Shown piece after piece: positions 1-9,301 of a stretch of DNA of 64,000 nucleotides (position 1 is the first letter of the stretch; each line of letters opens with the position of its first letter). Below the pieces are notes generated by a model. It saw only the letters and a list, made by a program, of their open reading frames with translations. It ran no database searches and had not been told where the DNA came from. Made by a program: the position numbers and the translations under genes. The stretch lies in the NCBI RefSeq assembly GCF_900111965.1, contig NZ_FOJT01000005.1:62001-126000 (forward strand). Reading direction: 5' to 3'. This DNA is from Flavobacterium swingsii (GTDB lineage Bacteria; Bacteroidota; Bacteroidia; Flavobacteriales; Flavobacteriaceae).

Positions 1-404
1 AATACCGTAAGGTACAGAAAGGTAAAATGAAAGGAAATTCTCAAAGAGGACATGAACTTTCAAATGGAATGTTTGGAATTAAATCTGTTCATGAAGATGG
101 TATGTTTTTAACATCACGTCAAATCGAAGCTGCACGTATTGCTGCAACTCGTTTTATGAAAAGAGAAGGTCAATTATGGATCAAAATATTCCCAGACAAA
201 CCAATAACAAAGAAGCCTCTTGAAGTACGTATGGGTAAAGGTAAAGGTGCAGTTGAATACTGGGCTGCTGTTGTTAAACCAGGAAGAATTATGTTTGAAG
301 TTGGAGGAGTACCTTTGTCAGTTGCAAAAGAGGCGTTACGTCTTGCAGCACAAAAACTTCCATGTAAAACTAAATTCGTCGTTGCTAGAGATTTCGAAGC
401 ATAA
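1..404 (+). CDS. rplP: 50S ribosomal protein L16, 5' end outside window
   Basis: L16 sits in the large subunit near the tRNA elbow and A site. The frame is already open at the first complete codon (position 3), reading [16 protein letters not shown], which is the usual interior of L16 shortly after its MLQPKRTK-type start. The ATG at 27 is therefore an internal Met, and the true start lies a few codons to the left of the window. The conserved central and C-terminal parts (RHELSNG-like, [26 protein letters not shown]) are intact. The stop is 11 bases before rpmC. First gene of the visible ribosomal operon. Confidence 0.97.
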   Translation, partial: YRKVQKGKMKGNSQRGHELSNGMFGIKSVHEDGMFLTSRQIEAARIAATRFMKREGQLWIKIFPDKPITKKPLEVRMGKGKGAVEYWAAVVKPGRIMFEVGGVPLSVAKEALRLAAQKLPCKTKFVVARDFEA

Positions 405-415
405 TAAATATAATT

Positions 416-607
416 ATGAAACAATTAGAAATTAAAGATCTATCTGCTGCTGAGTTACAAGCTAAATTAGTTCAGTTAAAGAAAATGTATAACGATATAA
501 AAATCGCACATGCAATTTCGCCAATCGAGAACCCACTTCAAATAAGAAGTTTAAGACGTTCAGTTGCAAGAATTGCCACTGAAATTAGCAAAAGAGAGCT
601 ACTATAA
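416..607 (+). CDS. rpmC: 50S ribosomal protein L29
   Basis: Small helical protein near the peptide exit tunnel that contributes to the docking site for nascent-chain factors. The 63-residue product has the normal length and ends in the typical [18 protein letters not shown] helix. It lies between L16 and S17, the universal order. No Shine-Dalgarno is evident upstream of the ATG, only A/T-rich bases, as is usual in this phylum. Confidence 0.97.
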   Translation: MKQLEIKDLSAAELQAKLVQLKKMYNDIKIAHAISPIENPLQIRSLRRSVARIATEISKRELL

Positions 608-624
608 TTTGTATTCTGCTAAAG

Positions 625-885
625 ATGGAAGATAAAAGAAATTTAAGAAAAGAAAGAATTGGTGTTGTTACTTCAGACAAAATGGATAAATCTATTGTTG
701 TTGCACAAGTAACTAGAGTAAAACACCCATTATACGGTAAGTTCGTGTTAAAAACAAAGAAATTTGTAGCACACGACGAAACAAACGACTGTAACGTTGG
801 AGATACAGTAAAGATCATGGAAACAAGACCTTTATCTAAATCTAAATGTTGGAGACTAGTTGAAATCATTGAAAGAGCTAAATAA
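625..885 (+). CDS. rpsQ: 30S ribosomal protein S17
   Basis: Primary 16S rRNA-binding protein of the small subunit with an OB fold. The 86-residue product shows the family core [19 protein letters not shown] and HPLYGKFV, followed by [20 protein letters not shown]. The length is normal. It is spaced 17 bases from rpmC and 2 bases from rplN, so it is co-transcribed and probably translationally coupled to rplN. Confidence 0.97.
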   Translation: MEDKRNLRKERIGVVTSDKMDKSIVVAQVTRVKHPLYGKFVLKTKKFVAHDETNDCNVGDTVKIMETRPLSKSKCWRLVEIIERAK

Positions 886-887
886 TT

Positions 888-1256
888 ATGGTACAACAAG
901 AATCAAGACTAAGAGTCGCAGATAACACAGGAGCAAAAGAAGTTTTGACTATCCGTGTATTAGGTGGTACCAAAAGAAGGTATGCATCTGTTGGAGATAA
1001 AATTGTAGTTTCAATCAAAGATACTGCTCCTAACGGAAGCGTTAAAAAGGGGTCAGTTTCAACTGCAGTTGTTGTACGTACTAAAAAAGAAGTGAGAAGA
1101 GCCGATGGTTCTTATATCCGTTTCGATGACAATGCATGTGTTCTTTTGAATGCTGCAGGAGAAATGAGAGGAACTCGTGTTTTTGGTCCAGTTGCAAGAG
1201 AACTTCGTGAAAAACAATTCATGAAAATTGTATCATTAGCGCCAGAGGTGCTTTAA
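888..1256 (+). CDS. rplN: 50S ribosomal protein L14
   Basis: L14 forms part of the intersubunit bridge with 16S rRNA helix 44 and is the RsfS target. The 122-residue protein has the family signature [18 protein letters not shown] at the N-terminus and [12 protein letters not shown] near the C-terminus. Full length, with no irregularity seen. It starts two bases after the rpsQ stop. Confidence 0.98.
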   Translation: MVQQESRLRVADNTGAKEVLTIRVLGGTKRRYASVGDKIVVSIKDTAPNGSVKKGSVSTAVVVRTKKEVRRADGSYIRFDDNACVLLNAAGEMRGTRVFGPVARELREKQFMKIVSLAPEVL

Positions 1257-1268
1257 TTATTTATTAAG

Positions 1269-1583
1269 ATGATAAAGTTAAAAATAAAAACAGGAGATAT
1301 CGTTAGAGTTATTGCTGGAGACCACAAAGGTGCTGAAGGTAAAGTTGTAAAGGTAGATCGTGAGAAAAATAAAGCGATCGTTGAAGGTGTAAACATGGTT
1401 TCGAAACATACTAAACCAAGTGCAAAAAGCCCTCAAGGTGGTATCGTTAAGAAAGAAGCTCCTATCCAAATATCTAACATTTCTCTAATAGATCCTAAAA
1501 CTAAGGAAGCTACAAGAGTAGGAATTAGAGTTGAAGGAGATAAGAAAGTAAGATTTTCAAAAAAATCTAATCAAGTACTATAG
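1269..1583 (+). CDS. rplX: 50S ribosomal protein L24
   Basis: Assembly-initiating large-subunit protein with an N-terminal KOW motif, visible as [20 protein letters not shown] at about residues 9-28. The 104-residue length is normal. It is followed after 2 bases by rplE, as in the spc operon of most bacteria. Confidence 0.97.
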   Translation: MIKLKIKTGDIVRVIAGDHKGAEGKVVKVDREKNKAIVEGVNMVSKHTKPSAKSPQGGIVKKEAPIQISNISLIDPKTKEATRVGIRVEGDKKVRFSKKSNQVL

Positions 1584-1585
1584 TA

Positions 1586-2137
1586 ATGGCTTATATACCT
1601 AGACTAAAAGAAGAATATAAGAGTAGAGTTATCTCTGCTCTTACGGAAGAATTCGGTTACAAAAACGTAATGCAAGTTCCAAAACTTGAAAAAATCGTGA
1701 TTAGTAAAGGAGTTGGTGCGGCAGTATCAGACAAGAAATTGATTGATTATGCTGTAGAAGAGTTAACGAAAATTACTGGACAAAAAGCGGTAGCTACTAT
1801 CTCTAAAAAAGACGTTGCGTCTTTTAAATTGAGAAAAGGAATGCCAATTGGAGCTAAAGTAACACTTCGTGGAGAAAGAATGTATGAATTCTTAGACAGA
1901 TTAGTTACTTCATCTTTACCACGTGTAAGAGATTTTAGTGGTATTAAAGCTACAGGTTTCGACGGAAGAGGAAATTACAACTTAGGTGTTCTTGAGCAAA
2001 TTATCTTTCCAGAAATTGATATTGATAAAGTGAATAAAATCTCAGGTATGGATATTACTTTCGTAACATCTGCTGCTACAGACAAAGAAGCAAAGTCATT
2101 ATTAACTGAATTGGGTTTACCATTTAAAAAGAACTAA
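1586..2137 (+). CDS. rplE: 50S ribosomal protein L5
   Basis: 5S rRNA-binding protein of the central protuberance. The 183-residue product carries typical segments: [11 protein letters not shown] near the start, a KIVISKGVG segment, and [19 protein letters not shown] in the middle. Complete, with 3 bases to rpsN. Confidence 0.98.
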   Translation: MAYIPRLKEEYKSRVISALTEEFGYKNVMQVPKLEKIVISKGVGAAVSDKKLIDYAVEELTKITGQKAVATISKKDVASFKLRKGMPIGAKVTLRGERMYEFLDRLVTSSLPRVRDFSGIKATGFDGRGNYNLGVLEQIIFPEIDIDKVNKISGMDITFVTSAATDKEAKSLLTELGLPFKKN

Positions 2138-2140
2138 GAC

Positions 2141-2410
2141 ATGGCTAAAGAATCAATGAAAGCCCGTGAGGTAAAAAGAGAAAATACGGTAGCTAAATAT
2201 GCTGAGAAAAGAAAAGCTTTGAAAGAAGCTGGAGATTTCGTAGGTTTGCAAAAATTACCGAAGAATGCTTCACCAGTTCGTTTGCACAATCGTTGTAAAT
2301 TAACAGGAAGACCAAGAGGGTATATGCGTCAATTCGGTCTTTCACGTGTTACATTTCGTGAAATGGCAAACAACGGATTGATACCTGGAGTTAAAAAAGC
2401 TTCTTGGTAA
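2141..2410 (+). CDS. rpsN: 30S ribosomal protein S14, zinc-independent form
   Basis: Small-subunit head protein. The 89-residue product is the long type, with the conserved tail [19 protein letters not shown] and a KKASW ending. It lacks the two CxxC pairs of the short zinc-binding S14; only one Cys is present, in NRCKLTG. This matches the zinc-free class. Unlike its neighbours, it is followed by a 140-base gap before rpsH. Confidence 0.97.
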   Translation: MAKESMKAREVKRENTVAKYAEKRKALKEAGDFVGLQKLPKNASPVRLHNRCKLTGRPRGYMRQFGLSRVTFREMANNGLIPGVKKASW

Positions 2411-2425
2411 AATTCAATTAGAATT

Positions 2426-2465
2426 TCAAATTACGAATTTGAATTAAATCGAATTCGTAATTTGA
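2426..2465 (+). promoter_or_regulatory. Hairpin in the rpsN-rpsH gap, candidate S8 leader element
   Basis: Perfect 14-bp inverted repeat, tcaaattacgaatt at 2426-2439 against 2452-2465, with a 12-base loop. It lies in the longest gap (2411-2550) of an operon whose genes otherwise nearly abut. Downstream, up to the rpsH start, there is further pairing potential, for example tggtt at 2491-2495 with aacca at 2526-2530. S8 represses the spc operon in Enterobacteria, so a regulatory role is plausible but inferred. It could instead be a dispersed palindrome. Confidence 0.5.
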
Positions 2466-2550
2466 TATTTTTAATTAAACAAGTATAAACTGGTTAAAGG
2501 TTCGTTTGATGAGTATCATACTGAAAACCATAACCGCAAATTGATACATA

Positions 2551-2949
2551 ATGTATACAGATCCAATTGCAGATTATCTTACGAGAGTTAGAAATGCAGC
2601 GAAAGCAAACCACAAAGTGGTTGAGATTCCAGCATCTAACATGAAGAAAGAGATCACAAAGATTTTATTCGATCAAGGATATATCTTAAGTTACAAATTT
2701 GAAGACAACGCTGTTCAGGGTTCAATCAAAATCGCTCTAAAGTACGACAAAGTTACTAAAGAGTCAGTAATCAGAGATATCCAAAGAATTAGTAAACCAG
2801 GTTTACGTAAGTATTCAGGTTCTTCTACAATCCCAAGAATCCTTAACGGATTAGGAATTGCTATAGTTTCAACTTCAAAAGGTCTTATGACTGGGAAACA
2901 AGCTAAGCAACTCAATGTTGGTGGAGAAGTAATTTGTTACGTATACTAA
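2551..2949 (+). CDS. rpsH: 30S ribosomal protein S8
   Basis: Primary 16S rRNA-binding protein of the platform, and the translational repressor of the spc operon in E. coli. The 132-residue product starts [16 protein letters not shown] and ends with a VSTSKGLMT and GGEVICYVY segment, both diagnostic. Full length. The ATG follows a 140-base structured gap, consistent with separate translational control of this gene. Confidence 0.98.
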   Translation: MYTDPIADYLTRVRNAAKANHKVVEIPASNMKKEITKILFDQGYILSYKFEDNAVQGSIKIALKYDKVTKESVIRDIQRISKPGLRKYSGSSTIPRILNGLGIAIVSTSKGLMTGKQAKQLNVGGEVICYVY

Positions 2950-2965
2950 TAATAGACTACTAGAA

Positions 2966-3511
2966 ATGTCAAGAATAGGTAAAAATCCAATTGCAATTCC
3001 TGCTGGAGTAACTGTAGAAATCAATGATTCTATCGTTACCGTAAAAGGAAAATTAGGGCAACTTACGCAAAGCTATACCAACAATGTAACTGTAAAGTTA
3101 GAAGATGGTCAAGTTTTAGTAGAAAGAGCTGCTGATAGCAAACAAGAAAGAGCTCAACACGGATTGTATAGAGCTTTAATCAATAACATGGTTGCTGGTG
3201 TATCTACTGGTTTTACAAAAGAGTTAGAACTTGTTGGAGTAGGTTATAGAGCGTCTAATCAAGGTCAAAAACTTGATTTAGCTTTAGGATTTTCTCACAA
3301 CATCGTTTTAGAAATTGCATCTGAAGTTACTTTAGAAACAATATCTGAAAAAGGAAAAAACCCAATTGTAAAATTAACTTCATTCGATAAACAACTTTTA
3401 GGTCAAGTGGCTGCGAAAATTAGAGGTTTCCGCAAACCAGAACCATACAAAGGAAAAGGGGTTAAATTCGTAGGTGAAGTATTAAGAAGAAAAGCAGGTA
3501 AATCAGCTTAA
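2966..3511 (+). CDS. rplF: 50S ribosomal protein L6
   Basis: Two-domain protein near the sarcin-ricin loop and factor-binding site. The 181-residue product begins [15 protein letters not shown] and contains the C-terminal RNA-binding signature [20 protein letters not shown]. Normal length and intact, 16 bases after rpsH. Confidence 0.98.
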   Translation: MSRIGKNPIAIPAGVTVEINDSIVTVKGKLGQLTQSYTNNVTVKLEDGQVLVERAADSKQERAQHGLYRALINNMVAGVSTGFTKELELVGVGYRASNQGQKLDLALGFSHNIVLEIASEVTLETISEKGKNPIVKLTSFDKQLLGQVAAKIRGFRKPEPYKGKGVKFVGEVLRRKAGKSA

Positions 3512-3522
3512 AAATTAAGATT

Positions 3523-3873
3523 ATGTCATTAACAAAATCTGATAGAAGACAGAGAATACAGTACAGAATTAGAAAGATTGTTAGCGGAACTGCTGCAAGA
3601 CCTCGTTTATCTGTATTCAGAAGTAACAAAGAAATTTATGCTCAACTTATTGACGATGTAAACGGTGTAACACTGGCTACAGCATCATCACGTGAGAAAG
3701 GTGTAAACACAGGTACTAAAATTGAAGTTGCAATTGCAGTTGGGAAACTAATTGGAGAAACAGCTTTAAAAGCAGGTATCGATACAGTTACTTTCGATAG
3801 AGGTGGTTATTTATACCACGGTCGTGTGAAATCATTAGCAGAAGGTGCGAGAGCAGCCGGATTAAAATTCTAA
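3523..3873 (+). CDS. rplR: 50S ribosomal protein L18
   Basis: 5S rRNA-binding protein of the central protuberance. The 116-residue protein shows [19 protein letters not shown] followed by [12 protein letters not shown], and ends [20 protein letters not shown] before GLKF. All are family features. It lies 6 bases before rpsE. Confidence 0.98.
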   Translation: MSLTKSDRRQRIQYRIRKIVSGTAARPRLSVFRSNKEIYAQLIDDVNGVTLATASSREKGVNTGTKIEVAIAVGKLIGETALKAGIDTVTFDRGGYLYHGRVKSLAEGARAAGLKF

Positions 3874-3879
3874 GAAATT

Positions 3880-4404
3880 ATGTATCATAAATACAAAAAC
3901 GTAGAGTTAGTAAAACCAAGTGGTCTTGAATTAAAAGACCGTCTGGTAAGTGTAAATCGTGTTACTAAAGTTACAAAAGGTGGTAGAGCTTTCGGTTTTT
4001 CTGCTATTGTAGTTGTAGGCGACGAGAACGGAGTGGTAGGACACGGACTAGGAAAATCTAAAGATGTTTCTGAAGCAATTGCGAAAGCAGTAGAAGATGC
4101 TAAGAAAAATTTAGTGAAAATTCCTTTAAGTGGACAATCAGTTCCTCACGAACAAAAAGGTAAATTTGGTGGAGCAAGAGTATTTTTAATGCCAGCTTCC
4201 CATGGTACTGGAGTAATTGCAGGTGGTGCCGTTCGTTCGGTACTTGAATCTGTAGGTATTCACGATGTATTATCAAAATCTCAAGGATCTTCTAATCCAC
4301 ACAATGTGGTAAAAGCAACTTTCGATGCATTATTGCAAATGAGAAGCGCTTACACAGTGTCAAGACAAAGAGGAATTTCATTAGAGAAAGTATTTAAAGG
4401 TTAA
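3880..4404 (+). CDS. rpsE: 30S ribosomal protein S5
   Basis: Small-subunit protein at the mRNA entry side that affects decoding accuracy. The 174-residue product has the S5 double-stranded-RNA-like domain ([19 protein letters not shown], then [15 protein letters not shown]) and the C-terminal domain ([15 protein letters not shown]). Length normal and complete. Confidence 0.98.
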   Translation: MYHKYKNVELVKPSGLELKDRLVSVNRVTKVTKGGRAFGFSAIVVVGDENGVVGHGLGKSKDVSEAIAKAVEDAKKNLVKIPLSGQSVPHEQKGKFGGARVFLMPASHGTGVIAGGAVRSVLESVGIHDVLSKSQGSSNPHNVVKATFDALLQMRSAYTVSRQRGISLEKVFKG

Positions 4405-4416
4405 TTCAAGGAAATT

Positions 4417-4599
4417 ATGGCTAAATTATTAGTAAAACAAGTTAGAAGCAAAATCAACTGTCCACTTGATCAAAAAAGAGGATTAGAAGCTTTGGGTCTA
4501 CGTAAAATGGGTCAAGTTGTAGAGCATGATTCAAATCCAACTATCCTTGGGATGATAAACAAAGTTAAACACTTAGTTTCTGTAGAAGAAGCTAAATAA
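4417..4599 (+). CDS. rpmD: 50S ribosomal protein L30
   Basis: Small large-subunit protein of the bacterial 60-residue type. The sequence contains VKQVRSKINCPLDQKRGLEALGLRKMG, which is characteristic. It lies between rpsE and rplO, its usual place in the spc operon. Confidence 0.97.
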   Translation: MAKLLVKQVRSKINCPLDQKRGLEALGLRKMGQVVEHDSNPTILGMINKVKHLVSVEEAK

Positions 4600-4611
4600 C
4601 CAAACACTGTT

Positions 4612-5064
4612 ATGAATTTAAGTAATTTACAACCAGCTGAAGGTTCAACACATAATCAAAATAAAAGATTAGGTAGAGGAGAAGGTTCTGGAAAAGGTGG
4701 TACTTCTGCAAGAGGTCACAAAGGAGCAAAATCTCGTTCTGGGTATTCTAAAAAGATTGGTTTTGAAGGAGGGCAAATGCCACTTCAAAGACGTGTGCCT
4801 AAGTTTGGTTTCACAAACATCAATAGAATTGAGTATCAAGGTGTAAATCTTGACAATCTTCAATTACTTGTTGATAACGGAATTGTTACTGATACTGTTG
4901 ATATGACAGTATTTATTACAAGCCGTTTGGCTACTAAAACTGAAGTTGTTAAAATTTTAGGTAGAGGTGAGCTTAAAGCAAAATTAAAAGTTAGTGCACA
5001 TAAATTTACTGCTACTGCAAAAGCTGCTATTGAAGCTGCTGGTGGAGAAGCGATAGAATTGTAA
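4612..5064 (+). CDS. rplO: 50S ribosomal protein L15
   Basis: Late-assembly large-subunit protein with a long basic extension threaded through 23S rRNA. The 150-residue product has the Gly/Arg-rich N-terminal stretch [20 protein letters not shown] and the [17 protein letters not shown] motif. Complete. The next gene, secY, begins 11 bases later. Confidence 0.98.
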   Translation: MNLSNLQPAEGSTHNQNKRLGRGEGSGKGGTSARGHKGAKSRSGYSKKIGFEGGQMPLQRRVPKFGFTNINRIEYQGVNLDNLQLLVDNGIVTDTVDMTVFITSRLATKTEVVKILGRGELKAKLKVSAHKFTATAKAAIEAAGGEAIEL

Positions 5065-5075
5065 TTTTCTAAACG

Positions 5076-6419
5076 ATGAAAAAACTTATTGAATCGTTTT
5101 TAAGCGTTTGGAAAATTGAGGAACTAAAAAACAGAATCCTAATTACATTAGGATTTCTGTTGGTTTATCGTTTTGGAGCACAGGTTCCGTTGCCAGGTAT
5201 TGATGTAACTAAATTGGGAAATTTAACAAATCAAACTGATAAAGGAATTGGATGGTTAATAGACGTATTTACAGGAGGAGCTTTTTCACAAGCCTCTGTA
5301 TTTGCGCTAGGAATCATGCCATACATTTCTGCTTCGATTGTTGTTCAGTTAATGGGAATTGCGATTCCTTATTTGCAAAAACTTCAAAAAGAAGGAGAAA
5401 GTGGTAGAAAAAAAATGAACCAAATTACAAGATGGTTAACTATTGGTATTACACTAGTTCAAGGTCCTGGTTATATTTATAATCTATACAGAACTTTACC
5501 ACAAGATGCATTTTTGTTAGGAAATTCTCCAGCATTTATTTTCTCTTCAGTAATAATATTAGCTACAGGAACAATTTTTGCAATGTGGTTAGGTGAAAAA
5601 ATCACTGATAAAGGAATAGGTAATGGTATTTCATTATTGATTATGGCAGGGATTCTTGCTAGAATGCCTCAAGCATTTATTCAAGAATTTTCATCTGTAA
5701 CAACAAATAATACTGGAGGAATAATGTTAATTGTTCTTGAAATTATTCTTTGGTTATTGGTAATTATTGGTTGTATCTTAATAGTTATGGCAGTTCGTAG
5801 GATACCAGTTCAGTACGCTCGTCGTTCTGTAACAGGAGATTTAGAGCAAGATTTGCTAGGTGGAGACAGACAATTTATCCCATTAAAACTAAATGCTTCA
5901 GGAGTTATGCCAATCATTTTTGCACAAGCAATTATGTTTATACCAGCTGCGGTTGCAGGATTATCAAAATCTGAAACAGCACAATCATTAGCTTCAAGAT
6001 TTCAAAATGTATTTGGTTGGGAGTATAATTTATTATTTGCTTTGTTAATCGTTATTTTTACGTACTTTTACACCGCAATTACAGTTCCGACTAATAAAAT
6101 GGCAGATGATTTAAAAAGAAGCGGTGGATTTATACCAGGTGTTAAGCCAGGTGTCGAAACTGCAGATTTTTTAGATCATATTATGTCTTTGATTACATTT
6201 CCAGGATCATTATGTCTTGCTTTACTTGCTGTGTTCCCAGCTATTGTAGTAAGTGTAATGGATGTTCAAGCACAATGGGCACATTTCTTCGGAGGTACAT
6301 CATTATTAATTATGGTTGGTGTTGTAATAGACACTGTTCAGCAAATCAATTCATATTTGTTAAACAAACATTATGATGGTTTAATGAAAAGTGGTAAAAA
6401 CAGAAAAGCAATAGCTTAA
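5076..6419 (+). CDS. secY: Preprotein translocase channel subunit SecY
   Basis: Central pore of the Sec translocon in the inner membrane. The 447-residue product has the expected pattern of about ten hydrophobic segments. Typical SecY stretches are visible: [11 protein letters not shown] in the first segment region, [28 protein letters not shown], and a cytoplasmic loop with [10 protein letters not shown]. The end, [14 protein letters not shown], is the usual C-tail. Unlike E. coli there is no adk or map between secY and infA; infA starts one base after the stop. Confidence 0.98.
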   Translation: MKKLIESFLSVWKIEELKNRILITLGFLLVYRFGAQVPLPGIDVTKLGNLTNQTDKGIGWLIDVFTGGAFSQASVFALGIMPYISASIVVQLMGIAIPYLQKLQKEGESGRKKMNQITRWLTIGITLVQGPGYIYNLYRTLPQDAFLLGNSPAFIFSSVIILATGTIFAMWLGEKITDKGIGNGISLLIMAGILARMPQAFIQEFSSVTTNNTGGIMLIVLEIILWLLVIIGCILIVMAVRRIPVQYARRSVTGDLEQDLLGGDRQFIPLKLNASGVMPIIFAQAIMFIPAAVAGLSKSETAQSLASRFQNVFGWEYNLLFALLIVIFTYFYTAITVPTNKMADDLKRSGGFIPGVKPGVETADFLDHIMSLITFPGSLCLALLAVFPAIVVSVMDVQAQWAHFFGGTSLLIMVGVVIDTVQQINSYLLNKHYDGLMKSGKNRKAIA

Positions 6420-6420
6420 T

Positions 6421-6636
6421 ATGGCAAAACAATCAGCAATAGAACAAGACGGAGCTATCATCGAAGCATTATCAAATGCGATGTTCCGTGTTGAATTAGA
6501 AAATGGGCATATCGTTATTGCTCACATTTCAGGAAAAATGCGAATGCATTACATCAAATTATTACCTGGTGATAAAGTGAAACTTGAAATGAGTCCTTAC
6601 GATTTGTCAAAAGCAAGAATTACTTATAGATACTAA
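6421..6636 (+). CDS. infA: Translation initiation factor IF-1
   Basis: OB-fold factor that blocks the A site during initiation. The 71-residue protein has the S1-like core [20 protein letters not shown] followed by [24 protein letters not shown]. Length normal. It is sandwiched between secY and rpmJ, a common bacterial arrangement. Confidence 0.98.
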   Translation: MAKQSAIEQDGAIIEALSNAMFRVELENGHIVIAHISGKMRMHYIKLLPGDKVKLEMSPYDLSKARITYRY

Positions 6637-6639
6637 AAA

Positions 6640-6756
6640 ATGAAAGTAAGAGCATCAGTAAAAAAGAGAAGTCCCGAGTGCAAAATTGTACGTAGAAAAG
6701 GGAGATTGTACGTTATTAACAAAAAGAATCCTAGATTTAAACAAAGACAAGGATAA
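6640..6756 (+). CDS. rpmJ: 50S ribosomal protein L36, zinc-ligand-less form
   Basis: A 38-residue ORF reading [20 protein letters not shown], then ending NPRFKQRQG. It aligns without gaps to the standard 38-residue L36. The usual zinc ligands are Cys11, Cys14, Cys27 and His33; here the residues are Ser11, Cys14, Asn27 and Phe33. Three of four ligands are lost, so the protein should fold without zinc. It starts 3 bases after infA and ends 2 bases before rpsM. The small size makes it easy to miss, but its identity is clear. Confidence 0.97.
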   Translation: MKVRASVKKRSPECKIVRRKGRLYVINKKNPRFKQRQG

Positions 6757-6758
6757 TT

Positions 6759-7133
6759 ATGGCAAGAATAGCAGGGGTAGATATTCCCAAAAATAAGAGA
6801 GGTGTCATTGCATTAACCTATATCTTCGGAGTAGGTAGAAGCAGAGCTATTGAGGTTTTAGAAAAAGCTCAAGTTAGCCAAGACAAAAAAGTACAAGATT
6901 GGAATGATGACGAAATCGGTGGTATCCGTGAGGCAGTTTCTTTTTATAAAATTGAAGGAGAATTGCGTTCAGAAGTTTCATTAAACATCAAACGTTTAAT
7001 GGATATCGGATGTTACAGAGGAATCCGTCATAGATCTGGGCTTCCATTAAGAGGTCAAAGAACTAAGAACAATTCTAGAACTAGAAAAGGTAAAAGAAAA
7101 ACTGTTGCGAACAAGAAAAAAGCAACTAAATAA
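6759..7133 (+). CDS. rpsM: 30S ribosomal protein S13
   Basis: Small-subunit head protein that contacts the P-site tRNA and forms bridges to L5. The 124-residue product starts [20 protein letters not shown] and has the C-terminal [20 protein letters not shown] tail. Complete. First gene of the alpha-operon-like part. Confidence 0.98.
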   Translation: MARIAGVDIPKNKRGVIALTYIFGVGRSRAIEVLEKAQVSQDKKVQDWNDDEIGGIREAVSFYKIEGELRSEVSLNIKRLMDIGCYRGIRHRSGLPLRGQRTKNNSRTRKGKRKTVANKKKATK

Positions 7134-7141
7134 TAAGTAGT

Positions 7142-7525
7142 ATGGCTAAGGCAAGTACAAAAAAACGTAAAGTTATAGTAGAGTCAACAGGCGAAGCTCA
7201 TATTAGTGCAACTTTTAACAACATCATCATTTCGTTAACAAACAAAAAAGGTGAAGTTGTTTCTTGGTCGTCAGCTGGTAAAATGGGCTTTAGAGGTTCT
7301 AAAAAGAACACTCCGTATGCTGCTCAAATGGCTGCTGAAGATTGTTCTAAAGTAGCGATGGAAGCTGGTATGAAAAAAGTGAAAGTATATGTAAAAGGAC
7401 CAGGAAACGGGCGTGAGTCTGCTATTCGTTCTTTGCACAATGCTGGAATTGAAGTAACAGAGATTATCGATGTTACACCACTTCCTCACAACGGATGTCG
7501 TCCTCCAAAAAGACGTAGAGTATAA
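7142..7525 (+). CDS. rpsK: 30S ribosomal protein S11
   Basis: Platform protein of the 30S subunit. The 127-residue product contains [20 protein letters not shown] and ends with the invariant [18 protein letters not shown]. Complete. A 91-base gap follows before rpsD, unusual for this operon. Confidence 0.98.
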   Translation: MAKASTKKRKVIVESTGEAHISATFNNIIISLTNKKGEVVSWSSAGKMGFRGSKKNTPYAAQMAAEDCSKVAMEAGMKKVKVYVKGPGNGRESAIRSLHNAGIEVTEIIDVTPLPHNGCRPPKRRRV

Positions 7526-7546
7526 TTTTATAGTAGTAAGTATAAT

Positions 7547-7599
7547 AGGTAGAATTTAAGATTATCGAAGGATATGACCTGAATTCATAATCTCTACCT
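7547..7599 (+). promoter_or_regulatory. Stem-loop upstream of rpsD, candidate S4-binding leader
   Basis: The arm aggtaga (7547-7553) pairs with tctacct (7593-7599), and gattat (7560-7565) pairs with ataatc (7587-7592). The left side has a six-base bulge (atttaa), the right side is continuous, and the apical part spans 7566-7586. It occupies the centre of the 91-base gap just before rpsD. S4 is the known autogenous repressor of alpha operons in E. coli and of rpsD in Bacillus, so control by S4 is a reasonable inference. A covariance search would decide. Confidence 0.5.
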
Positions 7600-7616
7600 T
7601 AATTAAATTTTTAGAA

Positions 7617-8222
7617 ATGGCAAGATATACTGGTCCAAGTACAAGAATAGCTCGTAAATTTGGCGAAGCTATTTTCGGAGATGATAAATCATTCGAAAAA
7701 AGAAATTACCCACCCGGACAACACGGGATGGCTAAAAAAAGAGGAAAAAAATCTGAATTTGCTATCCAGTTAATGGAAAAACAAAAAGCTAAATATTCTT
7801 ACGGAATTTTAGAAAAACAATTCAGAGGTTTATTTAAAAAAGCTGCAGCTTCTAAAGGTGTAACTGGTGAAATCCTTTTACAACTATGTGAAGCGCGTTT
7901 AGATAACGTAGTTTACAGAATGGGTATTGCTCCAACTAGAAGAGCAGCAAGACAAATCGTTTCTCACAGACACGTGACTGTAAACGGTGAACTTGTAAAT
8001 GTACCTTCATACCATTTAAAACCTGGTGACAAAGTTGCTGTTCGTGAAAAATCTAAATCATTAGAAGCTATCGACCGTTCTTTATCAAATTCAAGTCATG
8101 TTTATGAGTGGATTACTTGGAATACTGCACAAATGGAAGGAACTTTTGTTTCTGTTCCTGCAAGATTGCAAATTCCAGAAAACATTAAAGAACAACTAAT
8201 CGTCGAATTGTACAACAAATAA
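7617..8222 (+). CDS. rpsD: 30S ribosomal protein S4
   Basis: Primary assembly protein of the 30S body and a frequent autogenous regulator. The 201-residue product starts [20 protein letters not shown] and has the S4 RNA-binding domain around residues 93-155 ([20 protein letters not shown], then [14 protein letters not shown]). The N-terminal zinc-binding cysteines of some S4 proteins are absent, so this is a zinc-free version. The ATG follows the structured gap described at 7547-7599. Confidence 0.98.
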   Translation: MARYTGPSTRIARKFGEAIFGDDKSFEKRNYPPGQHGMAKKRGKKSEFAIQLMEKQKAKYSYGILEKQFRGLFKKAAASKGVTGEILLQLCEARLDNVVYRMGIAPTRRAARQIVSHRHVTVNGELVNVPSYHLKPGDKVAVREKSKSLEAIDRSLSNSSHVYEWITWNTAQMEGTFVSVPARLQIPENIKEQLIVELYNK

Positions 8223-8246
8223 TAATTGACATCAGTCTTATAATTT

Positions 8247-9239
8247 ATGGCATTATTTAATTTTCAGAAGCCCGATAAAGTTATCATGATCGATTCAACC
8301 GATTTTGAAGGTAAGTTTGAATTCAGACCTTTAGAACCTGGTTACGGATTAACAGTTGGTAACGCACTTAGAAGAGTTTTACTTTCTGCTTTAGAAGGTT
8401 ACGCAATCACATCTATCCGTATAGAAGGTGTAGATCACGAATTCTCAACTATTTCTGGAGTTGTTGAAGATGTTACAGAAATTATCCTTAATCTTAAACA
8501 AGTACGTTTCAAACGTCAAATTGAAGATATAGATAACGAATCTGTTACACTAGCAATCTCAGGAAAAAATCAAATTACTGCTGGTGATTTCCAAAAATAT
8601 ATTTCTGGATTTCAAGTATTAAACCCAGAATTGGTAATTTGTAACTTGGATAGTAAAGTGAACCTTAACATGGAAATGACTATCGAAAAAGGTAGAGGAT
8701 ATGTTCCAGCTGAGGAAAACAAAAAACAAAATGCTGCAATTGGTACTATTTTTACCGATTCTATCTTTACACCAGTAAAGAATGTGAAGTATGCAATTGA
8801 AAACTTCCGTGTAGAGCAAAAAACAGATTATGAAAAATTAGTTTTTGAAATAAAAACTGACGGATCTATTAATCCAAAAGACGCCCTTACTGAAGCTGCA
8901 AAAGTATTAATTCACCATTTCATGTTGTTTTCTGACGAAAGAATTACACTTGAAGCTGATGAAATAGCTCAAACAGAATCTTATGACGAAGAGTCATTAC
9001 ATATGAGACAATTGCTTAAAACTAAGCTTGTTGATATGGATCTTTCTGTAAGAGCATTAAATTGCTTAAAAGCAGCTGAAGTTGATACATTAGGAGACTT
9101 AGTATCATTCAACAAAAATGACTTAATGAAATTCCGTAATTTTGGTAAAAAATCTTTAACAGAACTAGACGAACTAGTAGCTATTAAAAATTTAACCTTC
9201 GGAATGGATTTAGCGAAATACAAATTAGATAAAGAATAA
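8247..9239 (+). CDS. rpoA: DNA-directed RNA polymerase subunit alpha
   Basis: Alpha scaffolds polymerase assembly and its C-terminal domain binds upstream DNA and activators. The 330-residue product has the N-terminal domain ([20 protein letters not shown] at about residues 27-46) and the C-terminal helix-hairpin-helix domain ([20 protein letters not shown], then [13 protein letters not shown] at about 262-310). Full length, and linked to rpsD and rplQ as expected. Confidence 0.98.
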   Translation: MALFNFQKPDKVIMIDSTDFEGKFEFRPLEPGYGLTVGNALRRVLLSALEGYAITSIRIEGVDHEFSTISGVVEDVTEIILNLKQVRFKRQIEDIDNESVTLAISGKNQITAGDFQKYISGFQVLNPELVICNLDSKVNLNMEMTIEKGRGYVPAEENKKQNAAIGTIFTDSIFTPVKNVKYAIENFRVEQKTDYEKLVFEIKTDGSINPKDALTEAAKVLIHHFMLFSDERITLEADEIAQTESYDEESLHMRQLLKTKLVDMDLSVRALNCLKAAEVDTLGDLVSFNKNDLMKFRNFGKKSLTELDELVAIKNLTFGMDLAKYKLDKE

Positions 9240-9243
9240 ATTA

Positions 9244-9285
9244 CTTCATATTTTGCTCTCCAAAGAGGATTGAAGCAAGATGAAG
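9244..9285 (+). promoter_or_regulatory. Nested stem-loop between rpoA and rplQ
   Basis: Stacked short helices: cttcat (9244-9249) with atgaag (9280-9285), ttgct (9253-9257) with agcaa (9274-9278), and ctc (9258-9260) with gag (9265-9267) around a caaa loop. The gap is 62 bases, far longer than typical spacing in this operon. A leader controlling rplQ is possible; chance pairing in A/T-rich DNA cannot be excluded. Confidence 0.35.
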
Positions 9286-9301
9286 GTTTAAAAAAATAGT
9301 C

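Noticed and set aside
27..404. L16 starting at the ATG at position 27
   Set aside because: The frame is open to the left edge with conserved L16 residues before this Met, so it is internal and the gene is truncated by the window.
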